From Oryzias latipes (Eukaryota > Chordata > Actinopteri > Beloniformes > Adrianichthyidae), in the NCBI RefSeq assembly GCF_002234675.1, contig NC_019878.2, positions 4,094,688 through 4,158,687 of the forward strand: a DNA stretch of 64,000 bases, read 5' to 3'. Below, piece by piece: positions 22,195 through 33,419 of this stretch (position 1 is its first letter; every line of letters begins with the position of its first letter). Made by a program: the position numbers and the translations under genes. Below the pieces are notes generated by a model. That model saw only the letters and a list, made by a program, of their open reading frames with translations, searched no databases and was not told the origin of the DNA.

Positions 22195-22938
22195 AAGTCC
22201 CAGCCAGCAAGGCCGGCTAGCACCGCAGGGATGCCAGGCCGCCTGGCGGACAGCTCAGTTGTCAACCGGGTTAGCGTCTGGTTAGCTAACTGAGTGTCCA
22301 CTCCTCCATTTGAAACTCTCCGTCTACAGGAGAGGACAGAATTTAAGATGGTTTTCCCCAGGACCTGCAGAACGGACTTTGCAGACCTGAGCTGGATTAG
22401 CTCTGATGCAGGCAGAGGTCTGTCCTGACCTGACAGATGAATGTAAACGTGGGCTCTGTCAGAAGGAACAGATCCAGGATCAGACCTCTGAGACTGCTTT
22501 GCTCCAAAGCTGATCCTGATCTCCTCATGTTTCTTCTGCAGGAGCTCCACGACGGACCGAAGTGCCGTCATTGACCGCCGCTCTTTCTCGCTTCTCCCCA
22601 GCAGACCGTCACCTTTAACCTGCTCCGCCGTGACTGAGCGCAGTCCAGGTCGGCAGAACGTGACAGAACCATGACAGACGGCGGGAGGATGAGGATGAAG
22701 CTGGGACGAAAAGGATGATCCTGCTTTATCGAGACTGATCCAAACTCCAAAACCAAAAAGTGACGGTGTGTCAGCGTCCTGGGAGTTGACAGCAGAGACG
22801 ATTGTCCTCGGATCCAAGCACTTATCCAGATTGTCCACTTTCAGCTGTGAAATGTAACTTTTGGAAACCAACATCCTGTCAGCGAACACGATTGTCTCAG
22901 GTCTCAAGTTCCCATCCGCTGGACTCCTGCAGATTAAA
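22195..22938 (-). CDS. Large open minus-strand exon candidate, unrecognised protein
   Basis: A 744-nt interval is open in one minus-strand frame for 247 codons. It is bounded by an acceptor-like end (TCTGTTTTCTGCTGCAG just above 22938) and a consensus donor (CTT|GTGAGT, GT at 22194-22193). The frame would otherwise stop at the TGA inside that donor. The product shows a doubled motif, LRPETIVFA and later LDPRTIVSA, then mixed-composition sequence including [16 protein letters not shown] and [21 protein letters not shown] do not recognise it. An in-frame ATG lies at the start of [11 protein letters not shown]. The exon begins only 45 nt from the clvs1 start codon, on the opposite strand. Length and splice borders argue for a real exon. 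The lack of a recognisable family argues for caution. Confidence 0.45.
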
Positions 22939-22982
22939 CTGCAGCAGAAAACAGATCAGGAAAATCCAGCAAAGACTTTGCC

Positions 22983-25900
22983 ATGAATCACCTTCATTCC
23001 AGCCTGAGCTCGGAGATGATGGAGAAGGCTCGCTTGGAGCTGAACGAAAACCCAGACACTCTGCATCAGGACATCCAGCAGGTACAGGAACACACACCCG
23101 GGTCTTTGCACATCCACCTAATCCAAAGATGAGCCTGCAGGTTCTTCTATCCCAGCAGATCCGGCTTCTCCACTAGAAAGGTCTTCTCCCTCTATTCCTG
23201 ATCTATGGTGGTGTGTTTAACCTCAGAGCTCCATCCAGAAGCTCTCAACCCTCAGCTTCATCATGGAGCAGAAACGTCGTCTCTGCCACTCAAACACTGT
23301 GACAGCTTTGTGCTACACCAGTGGTCTCCACGTTTTTCAAGCCACAGACCGGTTCAATGTCAGACGTTATTTCACAGACCGGCCTGTACCGAGACTGAAG
23401 TGAGTGTCTGGTTTTTTAGCTTCCAGTTTCCTGTAACTTTTGGGGATAAAGTTTATCTTCATCCTCGGTAAAATATCTACAGCTGCTTTAAACTTTATGT
23501 CTACAATAGATTTCATGTAGGAACCATTAAAATGGGATCTAGATTTTCTCTTAACTCACAACTTTTAATGTATAAGATAAAAAAAAATCAGACGCCAACT
23601 TCAGTCTTGTTCGACTTTTAAGACGTGATGAATAATTAATAACAAAATAAAAACAAAATTTCCAAATATAATAATAAATGTGAATCCGCTTTTTGAATAT
23701 CTTTATTAGCAGCATCCTGATAACATTAGATAGTATCATTATTATCCATATTTGGAGTAAAGGCTCCTGGTCTTTGTCTGGTAAATGCAGATTTGTTTTA
23801 TTTTGAAGTCAAGGGTTCTTCTTCTATTTCCTCTCTGGATCTTTTCAGTCAATAGAAACTTTCCAAAATTGTTTGTTTTTTTACTAACTTTGCCAGCTTG
23901 GAGGTTTCAGTTTAGCGGTTTCTGGAGCCGCTTTAAGGATGTAATGGATGGATTTTCCACACGTGACTGAGCGACTTGACATGCGTCAAGAATGAGTCAG
24001 ACGTGGCGGAGAGAATCCAACAGTTTCTAAAATTTAAACTCAGCGGTCTCTTAGGTGTGAGTGTGTGTTTGCTTGTCTCTGTCTCTGCACCACGGTGAAC
24101 CCCACTCTCAGCCTTCAGTGGGGTAAGTTCCAGCGTCACTGTGACCCTGGTTGAGGGAGGGTCAGACAATGGATGGAGGAGTTTCTCCACATTCTCCTAA
24201 ACTACCTTACCTTCTTCTCATGTGAGCTGCTTCAGGACACCTCACCTTTGAAATTCCTTGTTTGACTGTTATCCATAGAACCACGTCTATGAACTTACTG
24301 AGCCAGTTCAAAGGTAAAATTTTGAGGTCAGACAATATTTTCTTGAGAGCGGTCAAGAAAATCTTAGAGCGGTCGACCTCTGATCGAAAGGTTTAGTTCC
24401 TGCCTTGCCTGCCCATGTGTTGAAGTGTCCTTGGGCAAGGCACTGAACCCACATTGCCCTGGTGGTTGCAGGTTGGTGCCAGTGTTAGACAGTAGAGCTG
24501 CCATCAGTGTGTGAATGGATGAATGGGACTGAAAATGAATGGGACACTTTGGGCCTCCCTTCAGGTAAAATATTGATCTTAGTTTCATTTTTAGTTTTTT
24601 TTCTTTAAAAATATAAACATTGTTATAAAATATAAAAAAATAACCACTGTTGCCATTCCTAATAAGAGAAGCCAAAAGCCAAAGAAGATATTTGAAAGCT
24701 TAAAAAAAGAAGATGTAAATAAAGACGTAATGAAATGGAAGCAATAGGATGTAAACAGTTTGTCTGCATGGTCTTATTTGGAACAGGTCTGCACCCTTCA
24801 TGGTTCCGTTGTGCTCTTGTGGTTCTGTTTTCGGCCTGAATAAGTGCTCTTGTCTTCTCAGGTGCGGGACATGATCGTGACCCGACCGGATATCGGTTTC
24901 CTGCGAACGGATGACGACTTCATCCTTCGCTTCCTGAGAGCTAGAAAGTTCGACCAGCTCGAAACCTTCCGACTGTTGGCCCAGTACTTCCAGTTCCGGC
25001 AGCAGAACCTCGACATGTTCCAGAGCTTCAAGGTTTGTGGGTTTAGATCTGCATCATCTGGGCTTTGCGATGCTATTCAATGAGTGTTTCTCAGGTCTTA
25101 TAAATTTGGCAATAAGTGAGTATTCCTAACCTGCAGCCTGGCTGTTAGTCAGCATCACCAGTATGTCATACGTGCATGCAACTTACATTATCCTTATGAA
25201 CACTTCACAATACACTTACCACACTGCTACGCTCTATTTTCATGGCGTCCCTTGACGTGGTCACACAAGCTTCAAGGGAACTGCAGGACACTCCTGTGCT
25301 CCCCTTAAGGTGCAGCTGCTCCTCCTTATGCCCCTCCACGGGCGCAGACAACCCAAAAACCTGCAGCCCCTGGACGGGTCAACCCGTCGTACAGGAGCAT
25401 GCGAGGAAGGCTGAAACGCTGGCAACGTCATGAATCTTCTTTCTTGAAACATTTTGACACAAGCCACCTAAATGTTTTCCAATCTAGTTACCATGACTCA
25501 GCTTCAAGGCAACGTCACCTGGATAAATGAGAACACGTCAATATCATGAATAAATGTTCACAAAAGGGCCGGATCTACACAACCGCACACCAAACAATCA
25601 CAAATGGAAACACAAACATCTGCACAACCAAAAACAACCAGGAAAAGGGATTCCTGAACTAAAGTCCTTTCATGCGACCCACTGGAATCCATTTAACCGC
25701 CATGTTACCAGGGGACAAACTCCAAACCATGGATGGTCAGTGATGTTTCTGTGCTTACTAAAATAAATATGTTCTTAGTCTTTTTAAGTCTGTGCGGTGG
25801 CAACTAAAGGACTGAAGGATTTCCTGCTGAAATGTTGTTGTAATGTGAAGGTCGTGTCACTCACTACCTACATTTTGCACACAGATGACCACTGGTCATT

Positions 25901-28900
25901 CGTGAATATACGTGGAAAAAGTGAGAAGAGTCGTGGTCTTTACGTGACAGTATCACAGATGTATTACGAATGAACCACGTTAAAACCTCGGTAGAAGTAT
26001 GAATAAACCACGCAGAGAACACGTACATCAATGTAGAACATGAACCGTGCGTGATTATTGTGTTGTTTACATGCAATTCATTAGTGATTCATGCGTCAAT
26101 TAGGTAACTTTAATGTGATACATGCTCCGTATACGCGATATAAAAGTTATACATCGGTGGTACACGCGTGAAAAGTCTGTTAGACATACGTGGAACGGTT
26201 GTGGAAAGCCACCAATTTGAGTATGCATCTAGCAAAAATCATGCACAATTACATAAAATTTATGTAATAATTGCATAAAAAGTTACGTAAAATACGCGTA
26301 AAATGCGTAATTCCAAAGATTTTGAAAAATGGTATTCATGTCGGTCAAAACCCTCATTGGACATTTGCGCACCTCAACAAATGACAAATGGGATGAACAC
26401 GCATGAATCACGTTCATCACGCATGTATCACGCAAGACAGAAATGTATATGTGGAAAATGCGCAGCATGTATGTAGTGGCCGTGACACAACCTTTAGTTT
26501 TTGTGTGGTTCTGTGGCAGTCGTCTCCTCTGCAGAGCTTTCTATTTGGTTCTTTGCTATCGCATGGGACAGACTGCTAGAGGAAACCCAGTAGTGTCAAG
26601 AGTAAAAGTCAAATGTCTTCACTAGAATCAGTTGCATAATCTTACATTTTGTATTAAGATGATCCAGATGCCCTGAGGCTTTAATCTGGCTGTCATTCTT
26701 TACGACTTGCACTCTTCAGATCTACTAAACCACTGTGGGCTTTTTCAAAATTTAAAAAAAAAAAAAATCTTTATTCAAATTTTCTTTGCTAAACCAATGG
26801 TCCCTATTTTTGTTTTCTGTTTGGTACCAAGTGGCCCACGGACAGGTACCGTTACCAAAACAGAAAAAGAAAATGCAAAAACTTTAATTATTTCCAGTTA
26901 GTTTATTTTAATGTTGATAACAGAAGATTTATTTAGGAAAACTACCGGATTCTGTCGTCCACATTCGTCTGTCGCGTCACATGACCTTCTCTAGAGTAGT
27001 AAAATGAATAAAAAAATAAACCGCTAGAGTAGCCCAAAGCTGTGAAAAACAATCATTTGGAAAATTTCTTTGGGGAGACGAGAGTCAGTGAGGAACCCGA
27101 AGAAGAGGCTTCGACTTCAAAGAAACATAAAGCTGCTGTTTACAGAGAAAACCAGGAGCTTTGCTCCAAAAAGGGATTTATTGAGCCCCTCTGCCTGATG
27201 CATGGCGACTGACTTTGTATGTTTCACACGCAGATATTAAAGTTGCAGACATGATGATTCATGTTGATTATTATATTTAGAAAAGACATGTTTTATGACG
27301 GTTGTCTCATTTTATTTCCCTTTATTTATCCATCATTAAAAGTCAGAAGCAGCTAAAGTTAACGAAAAAAATCTGTAATGTTGCTTTAATTGAATTATTT
27401 ACAAATCAAAAACAACTTCTACAAATCAACAACTTTGTTTCATTAAATCTTTGTCATCTGTAAAAAAAATCTACTGATGTGTTCATATTCTTTTAAGCAA
27501 AATTTTCTTGAATTAGCATTTTAATTGGAATAACAGGTTTTTCAGGAATATTTAACGTAAACTCCGGCTTTGTTCCGTTCGATAACATTGTCTGACATTA
27601 AACCTGAAAAGGTTGGTTAACGTTTTCAACTTTTGCGCCTGTCAGGTGGATGATCTTGGCATCAAGCGAGCACTGATGGATGGTTTCCCAGGTGTGCTGG
27701 AGTCTCCAGACCAGCATGGACGAAAAATACTCATTTTGTTTGCATCCAACTGGGACCAAAGCAGGTAAAAGTCATTGGGATCATTTTCATGACCTGCATG
27801 GGTTTTGTTCAGCTGTCCTTAGTTTGTGTCTCTGTTCTTGAAGTGGTTTTAAAGATTTAGATGATACATGTATTAATATTTATGCATAATATTTACCTGG
27901 CCAAGGTGAACATTTGTTTGTTCTGTTTTAAAGTCTTGTTTTCAGGATCAGTTTCATAGTGAAAGGTAATGAAGTCCTCAAACATCCTACTTAAAAACTG
28001 ACCATACGGGCAAATTATTCCCTCAAAGTCTCAGACTTTATAAGGTTTGTGTGTAGAATGACTGGAATAAGAATCATCTAAAGTGGTTTTTCTTATTGAA
28101 ATCAATTCCTAAACTCTTTAGAGAAAACTTATGTTACAAAAATGTTTTTGGAAGAAAAACATCAATAAAAAAGAAAATGTTTTGAATCTAAACTTGTTGA
28201 CTCCCAGCTTTTAAAATGATATTCAGTCGGTGTGACGTCACCCAAAGAAAATGTTTTACTTCAGACTCCAGCCAAAGTCGATTCAGTCGGCACATTTTTT
28301 TGTGTTTAGGACGCCGCTCTGTCGGGAAGCGCTGATTGGTTCAAATCAGTCTGTCATTGTTTCTATGGCAACCACTCTGGCCAATCAGGAGGGAGCTTGT
28401 TGGAATTCGACACACCTACCACTTGAAGCGTTCTCTGGAGAATCTGTCAATCAAATGTTTGTAACATTGGACATGAGACCACCTACTATTATTGAGGCAT
28501 CTGATTGGTCAGTTTAGAACTTGAATAACTTCAACCACAGAACAAATGTCATGAAAAGTCATGTACTTGTTCTGTAGTTGTCCTAATAAAAATTCAGATG
28601 CTAATGCTAATAAGGAGCTTAGAAAGGTTTCCTACCCAGAATCCTGCACTCCCTGTAGGCTTTGTGGCCTGAAGACAGAAAGAGCCTGACGAGTCATTCA
28701 CTTCAGAGACGGGTGCACTTTGTTTAGAGGTGTAGTTAGCACCCGATACACTATTTTTCACGAGTGATTAGCTGATCAATAGCTGCTCTCCAACAGGAAC
28801 TCCTTCATTGATATCCTGCGGGCCATCCTGCTCTCTCTGGAGGTTCTGATTGAAAACCCAGAACTGCAGATCAATGGCTTCATCCTGATCATCGACTGGA

Positions 28901-30298
28901 GCAACTTCTCTTTTAAGCAGGCCTCCAAGCTGACGCCCAACATCCTCAAACTGGCCATCGAGGGGCTCCAGGTGGGCTCATGGTGCACTCCGACCTGCTT
29001 TGTGCTGATACGGTGTTTGTTAAATGGACCCGATTGTCTCCTCAGGACAGTTTTCCGGCTCGGTTCGGCGGAATCCATTTCGTGAATCAGCCGTGGTATA
29101 TTCATGCCATGTACACCATCATCAAACCCTTCCTGAAAGACAAGACCAGAAAAAGGGTGAATATCAGTTCCTGTTTGTTTGATCGTCCATAACCGTCCCT
29201 TCTTCATCATCACCTCTCTCTCTTGTCTTATCTTACCTTCTCATCTGCCTTCCTTGGTTTTCACAGAAATGATGCACTTCTTTTCATTTCTTCCTCCTCT
29301 CCTCACGTTTGCTTTTGTTTTTTTAAGACAGTTCTTTTCCCCCCCTCCCCCTGTCCCCTTCCTTCCTCGTTTCCCCCCTTCTCTTTGACTCCTTGTTTCC
29401 TTTCCTGTGCCTCCTTTATGTCCTCAGATCTTCCTCCACGGGAACAACCTAAACTCACTCCACCAGCTCATCCTGCCTGAATGTTTGCCGTCGGAGTTCG
29501 GAGGAACGCTGCCGCCGTATGACATGGGCATGTGGGCGCGCACGCTGCTGGGACCTGACTACACCGACGAGACCGAGTACACGCTGACGTACGACGCCCT
29601 GCACGTCCGGGAAAACTGTGGAGGAGGAGACAAAGATATGATGAAAAGGTGAGGGAGGAGAAAGGATCAGACTGAGACGTTCACACTGAATGCGATTTGT
29701 ACGTCAAATTCGTAGCTCGACGCTTTTCCATAAATGATGAGCTGCTGTCCCGCATCAGTCCAAGGAGGGAAAACACAAGAATCCCATTAGAGGAACTTTG
29801 TGTTATTGTCTCCATACAAAAAAGAAAAATATCACAACGTTCAGGAAGATTCTCCTTCATGTTGGTTTTGGACTCCGCCCACTGATCACGTCATCAACGG
29901 GTCACGTGCCAAAGCTGAGTTTCTGATTAGATAATGCAACATGTTTTCTTCATTAAAGTTCAAATATTTGAACTCTGGATGCAATGGAAACCATCTGAAC
30001 GCCGCGCCCGACGCTTAAAACGTGCCGCAGATCAAGTCTGTACATTGACCTCAGACTGAAGTTGGACGACCCTGATGTGCGCCTCACGTTTGGCGTGAAC
30101 GCAGCTCTCTATGTTTCCCTGTGATCATTGATTCTGCTTGGTTTAGTAAAGCTAAAGCAGCGGCTTCACATGCAGCTTCTTGGGGGCCTCCTGATGTCTT
30201 TTGTTGTTCTGTTCTGTAGGTCTCAGTCCACGGTGGAGACAGGAACCCTCCGGCAGACAGACAGAGAGAGCAGCACGCCGCTGCTTGCTCTGGACTGA
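22983..30298 (+). CDS. clvs1: clvs1, clavesin-1 (CRAL-TRIO/Sec14 lipid-binding protein), complete
   Basis: Seven GT-AG coding exons: 22983-23081, 24862-25032, 27646-27764, 28797-28971, 29046-29156, 29428-29648 and 30220-30298. They give 324 aa (human CLVS2 327; CLVS1 354 with an N-terminal extension). The chosen ATG follows an in-frame stop and gives the clavesin start with [19 protein letters not shown]. The CRAL-TRIO N domain has GFLRTDD and [11 protein letters not shown] (about 45-65). The lipid-binding domain has [17 protein letters not shown] and [15 protein letters not shown] (about 190-245). The tail is [27 protein letters not shown] and [20 protein letters not shown] match clavesin-1 better than clavesin-2. 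Clavesins are neuron-enriched, bind PtdIns(3,5)P2 and regulate late endosome/lysosome morphology on clathrin-coated and trans-Golgi membranes. Introns carry hAT, SINE and repeat-family copies. Confidence 0.95.
23318..23480. repeat. hAT-type non-autonomous fragment in clvs1 intron 1
   Basis: CAGTGGTCTCCACGTTTTTC followed by GCCACAGACCGGTTCAATGT and a second ACAGACCGGCC is the typical start of a common teleost hAT-derived repeat. Confidence 0.6.
24345..24566. repeat. SINE-like fragment in clvs1 intron 1
   Basis: GTGTTGAAGTGTCCTTGGGC, GGCACTGAACCC and CATCAGTGTGTGAATGGATG, ending in ACTTTGGGCCTCCCTTCAGG, is the body of a widespread teleost SINE. The region just upstream (TGATCGAAAGGTTTAGTTCC) is a decayed B-box-like segment. 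The A box is not clear. Confidence 0.6.
25033..27645. other. clvs1 intron 2, 2.6 kb
   Basis: No exon inside. It holds an unusual stretch at about 25870-26480 rich in ACGTG/CATGCG/ACGCG words. A decayed DNA-transposon segment lies at 26797-27230. Confidence 0.6.
26797..27230 (+). repeat. Decayed hAT-like element with transposase N-terminal trace
   Basis: TTTGGTACCAAGTGGCCCAC followed by GGACAGGTACCG resembles an hAT end. At about 27040-27180 a plus-strand frame reads [17 protein letters not shown] and [14 protein letters not shown], as in hAT transposase N-terminal regions, before decay. Family assignment is tentative. Confidence 0.4.
28320..28531 (-). repeat. Interspersed repeat family X, copy 2 (inverted), clvs1 intron 3
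   Basis: Complement contains CCAATCAGATGCCTCAATAA and TAGTAGGTGGTCTCATGTCC. The left part has GCTGATTGGTTCAAATCAGT and TTCTATGGCAACCACTCTGG. Confidence 0.7.
29165..29427. other. Long C/T-rich tract before clvs1 exon 6
   Basis: About 260 nt of nearly pure pyrimidine sequence on the plus strand (for example CCCCCCTCCCCCTGTCCCC). It fills the whole intron and ends at the acceptor TCCTCAG. It is an extended polypyrimidine tract. Confidence 0.7.
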
Positions 30299-31110
30299 AT
30301 CTGCACCCTCTGTGTGCATCAGGGGGTAACTCTGACTGCAGCTGAATGTCCTGACTTTCCAGACATTTGCAGCTCTGATGTTTTTACTTTCATCAACCAA
30401 AAGCCACAATCAAGCTTCGAATGTCAATGTTTCATTCCTTTTGATTTCAGCCTTGTTGTTTCGCCTTGAGGGTCTGTGATGCTAAGAAAAAAGAATCAAT
30501 ATGAAGAAAGCTTTTGTAAAACTTCTTTAGTTTCAGTATTACTCCCTGAAATATCCTTCGAACTCAGGATTATATCCTTTCTCTTCAGATTTAAAAATGA
30601 ATTGTTCCTTTAACTCTTGCAGATGTTAAATGACAGAAGAATATGTGGGAAGTCACATTATTTTATTCTAGTTCAAATTATTTTAAAGCTAATTATTCCC
30701 AAAAGTCCAAAGGGACCAAATGTCCTCAATCTCTGGTGCGTCGTCATTCTAAACAGGGAACTTGGGTCAAAGGCCTCACAAAGACACGTAGACAAACACA
30801 CACACTCACATTTTTCTTTTTGAAGTTGTCTTTAGTTTTTTTAATGAAAAACAAGCTGTCATTGTCTTACTTCTGTGAATCAGCCTAAAATTTATGAGCT
30901 ACACAAAAAGTAAGCTTCAAATCCCAATCATAAAAAACAATTTGAACAATTTTAAGCCTTTTTTTTAAATTCATGTTTATCTTTCTTGTTATTTTGTAAA
31001 AAACTTTTATTTATACCATGGTCCGGGTGAATACTCACTTCTTTTTGGCTGCTGGGTGTGGATTAAAAAGTGATAATCCACAGTGACAATTCATTCATTT
31101 GTTCATCTTC
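30299..31110. other. clvs1 3' UTR or downstream sequence
   Basis: No coding frame. I do not see a strong AATAAA close to the stop. Candidates lie further away at about 31973 and 32023, past a MITE copy. The 3' end of the transcript is therefore uncertain. Confidence 0.4.
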
Positions 31111-31114
31111 TTAA

Positions 31115-31319
31115 CCCTTGTGCTATCCTAGGCACTTTAACATTGGGATTCGGGTCATCTAGACCCACTAGACAGTGCGCTGAACCTTTTTTCTTCAATG
31201 ATTTGTGATCTTCACTGGTGTCCATGGAATACCTGAAATCCTCTTCACCTTTATCCACCTTTGTCATGGTAGGAATAACATGTCAATGTAAGGGTGGGGG
31301 TCATAGGATAGCACAAGGG
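31115..31319 (+). mobile_element. piggyBac-like MITE, copy 3 (about 205 bp)
   Basis: TTAA at 31111-31114, then CCCTTGTGCTATCCTAGG. The right end is GGATAGCACAAGGG followed by TTAT. It is the best preserved copy of the family. Confidence 0.88.
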
Positions 31320-31425
31320 TTATCCTATTGTCCCTTTCGGGGTCACGGGGCTGCTGGAGCCTATCCCAGCGACTCGTGGGACATCCTGGACAGATCGCCA
31401 GTGTGTGGCAACAATGATAATGCAC
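31320..31425. repeat. Fragment of common teleost interspersed repeat
   Basis: CCCTTTCGGGGTCACGGGGC, CTGCTGGAGCCTATCCCAGC and CATCCTGGACAGATCGCCAG match a very common fish repeat whose other copies here are at 50425-50480 (fragment) and 62176-62500. Confidence 0.6.
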
Positions 31426-32780
31426 GGCTAAAAAAGAAGTTCTGCTCACACAGCTTAAATGTTCTGTATCACTGCGCTGGCTTCTTTAAAACAAACTTTT
31501 GCTTTTCAGGTATTTAACCCATCCTGACCATCAGTATAGATATCGCGTTCCTTTGCCGCTGCAGTCAATGTCGGCTCAATGCGTCACCAAGTGACAGTCC
31601 GCTTTTTGTGAAAAAAGTGATCCAAACCGAAAAATACAAACTGATGGAATATTTATTTCTTTTGTAAGTGACCATGGTATAATAATGTTCTTCAAAGTGT
31701 GCATCATCAGAAACGAACACACTTCACAGAAGCAACCGTCTTCCGCTCACATTTAATTTTGATTTAAAACAGACATTTTTGTACAGCATTTTAGGCAGGT
31801 TAAAATGACAGATATTTTCACTAAATATTATTTATTGGATTTTTTTCTTCAAAAAGTTGCTACCATGGAAGGAAACACACATATATTACACCAAAACCAC
31901 TGTTCTGCTGCAGTATCTATCCTTTCCCACTAAAACTATTTTTAACATGAAAGGAACGTCATGGTTTTCCAGAATAAAGCTGGTCTATCATGTTCAGTCA
32001 TTACAAAAGTTAGATGCATTAAATAAAAGCCGGTTTTAGAAAAACATGAAACATTTTCAAGCTTTAGGCTGATTAGTGAAACCTGTGTTTGGTAACTTTA
32101 GCTACTGATTGGTCTGCCAAGTGGTCAAAACACTGAAAAGAAAGTGAACTAATGATTTGTTCTTTGCTTTAAAAGTGGATGTAGATCAGATTTTTCTCAT
32201 CTTTTGTAGAGAATGTTCATGAGAGCACTTATTTTTTTATAAAACCATCATCAGAAGAAAGACTGGGGATTCTGAAAAATGTGACAGTAAATGTAATCCA
32301 TGAATACCTTCAAGCTTGTGAAATTCTAGTTTAGTTAGAAGAACTTTTCAAATCATGTTAGACTTTGCACAAATCTTTTTTCCTGATAGACGCCGCATAA
32401 TGTAAGTTTTTTCACGAGTAATCTGAGTACACTCTCAATGTAACAGCAGCTGCACGAACTCTGAAAAAGGCTCACAAAGAACTGCCTCTGAATAGAGAAG
32501 TTCTGTTCTTCCTGAATGATTGTAGTTCCAGCAGGTTCATCAGGTGCTGAACAGGATCTTTTCTGCTCCATGGATTTGTAAACCTGCAGTGTTCTGATTC
32601 TCTCACTTGGCTGTATTACCTGTTCATGAATGTATAAACATTTACACTCAGAGAGGCAGCGTTGTTGTGAAGTTTCTGTTGCAAGAGCTGAACAGTTTGG
32701 TTCAAACATGGTGACTTTTTACTGCTAATTAAAACTCAGAGCTTCATCAGTAAATTTCAACCCCAAAATCACACAACATG
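31426..32780. other. Intergenic, no gene seen
   Basis: AT-rich, no splice-supported frames. Two AATAAA signals (about 31973 and 32023) could serve a long clvs1 3' UTR. Confidence 0.45.
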
Positions 32781-32859
32781 TTTGTTGAATAAAAAGAGTT
32801 TTGCCTGTGCTCCAGCCAGGAGCTACAAAATGCACAGTAGGGAAGAAAAAAGAATCATA

Positions 32860-33330
32860 CATACATCACACTGGAGAATAAGTCGCACTTTTGGGAGACA
32901 TTTTACAAAATGTGGGAACAAGAACCGAGCACAGGCGTCAGCTCACCTTTACACAAATAACATGCGTGACAGAATGAAATGCTTTACATGTGTGTGTTTT
33001 AATGCATAAGTACGAGCTGTAGTTCTATTGTGTACGTGTTGACATGTTTGTGTGTGAACATTTTTCGAGTTTACAGGTGTGTCTGTAACATTTGACACAC
33101 TCAATTATACATCTGCACCTGACAGTGATGATTTTAAACTTCCAGCAACTTCTTGCTTTATGATTATCTACTCCCGCCAGCCCTCTGTATTCATCCTCCA
33201 AATTCCTTTAATTACCCTTTTCCCCCTTTCTTATGTAACCCCCTAATACCCCTCTCTCTTCTTCCCTTCTCTCCGGTCCAACAAAAAGCTGATACAAATA
33301 TCAATATAAATAAAGTTTGAGCGTAATTAC
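32860..33330. repeat. Interspersed repeat family Y, copy 1
   Basis: TCAGCTCACCTTTACACAAA and TTGTGTACGTGTTGACATGT are shared with 61575-61750 (family Y copy 2). The following pyrimidine-rich block ending ATAAATAAAGTTTGAGCGTA looks like the end of the same element. Confidence 0.55.
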
Positions 33331-33419
33331 AGAAGGGGTTTATTCAGACATACCTCTGGTTTGTCAGAGTAAAATATGTCCAACACAAGAGGCCTTCAGC
33401 TCTAATCTATCTGCTCAGC

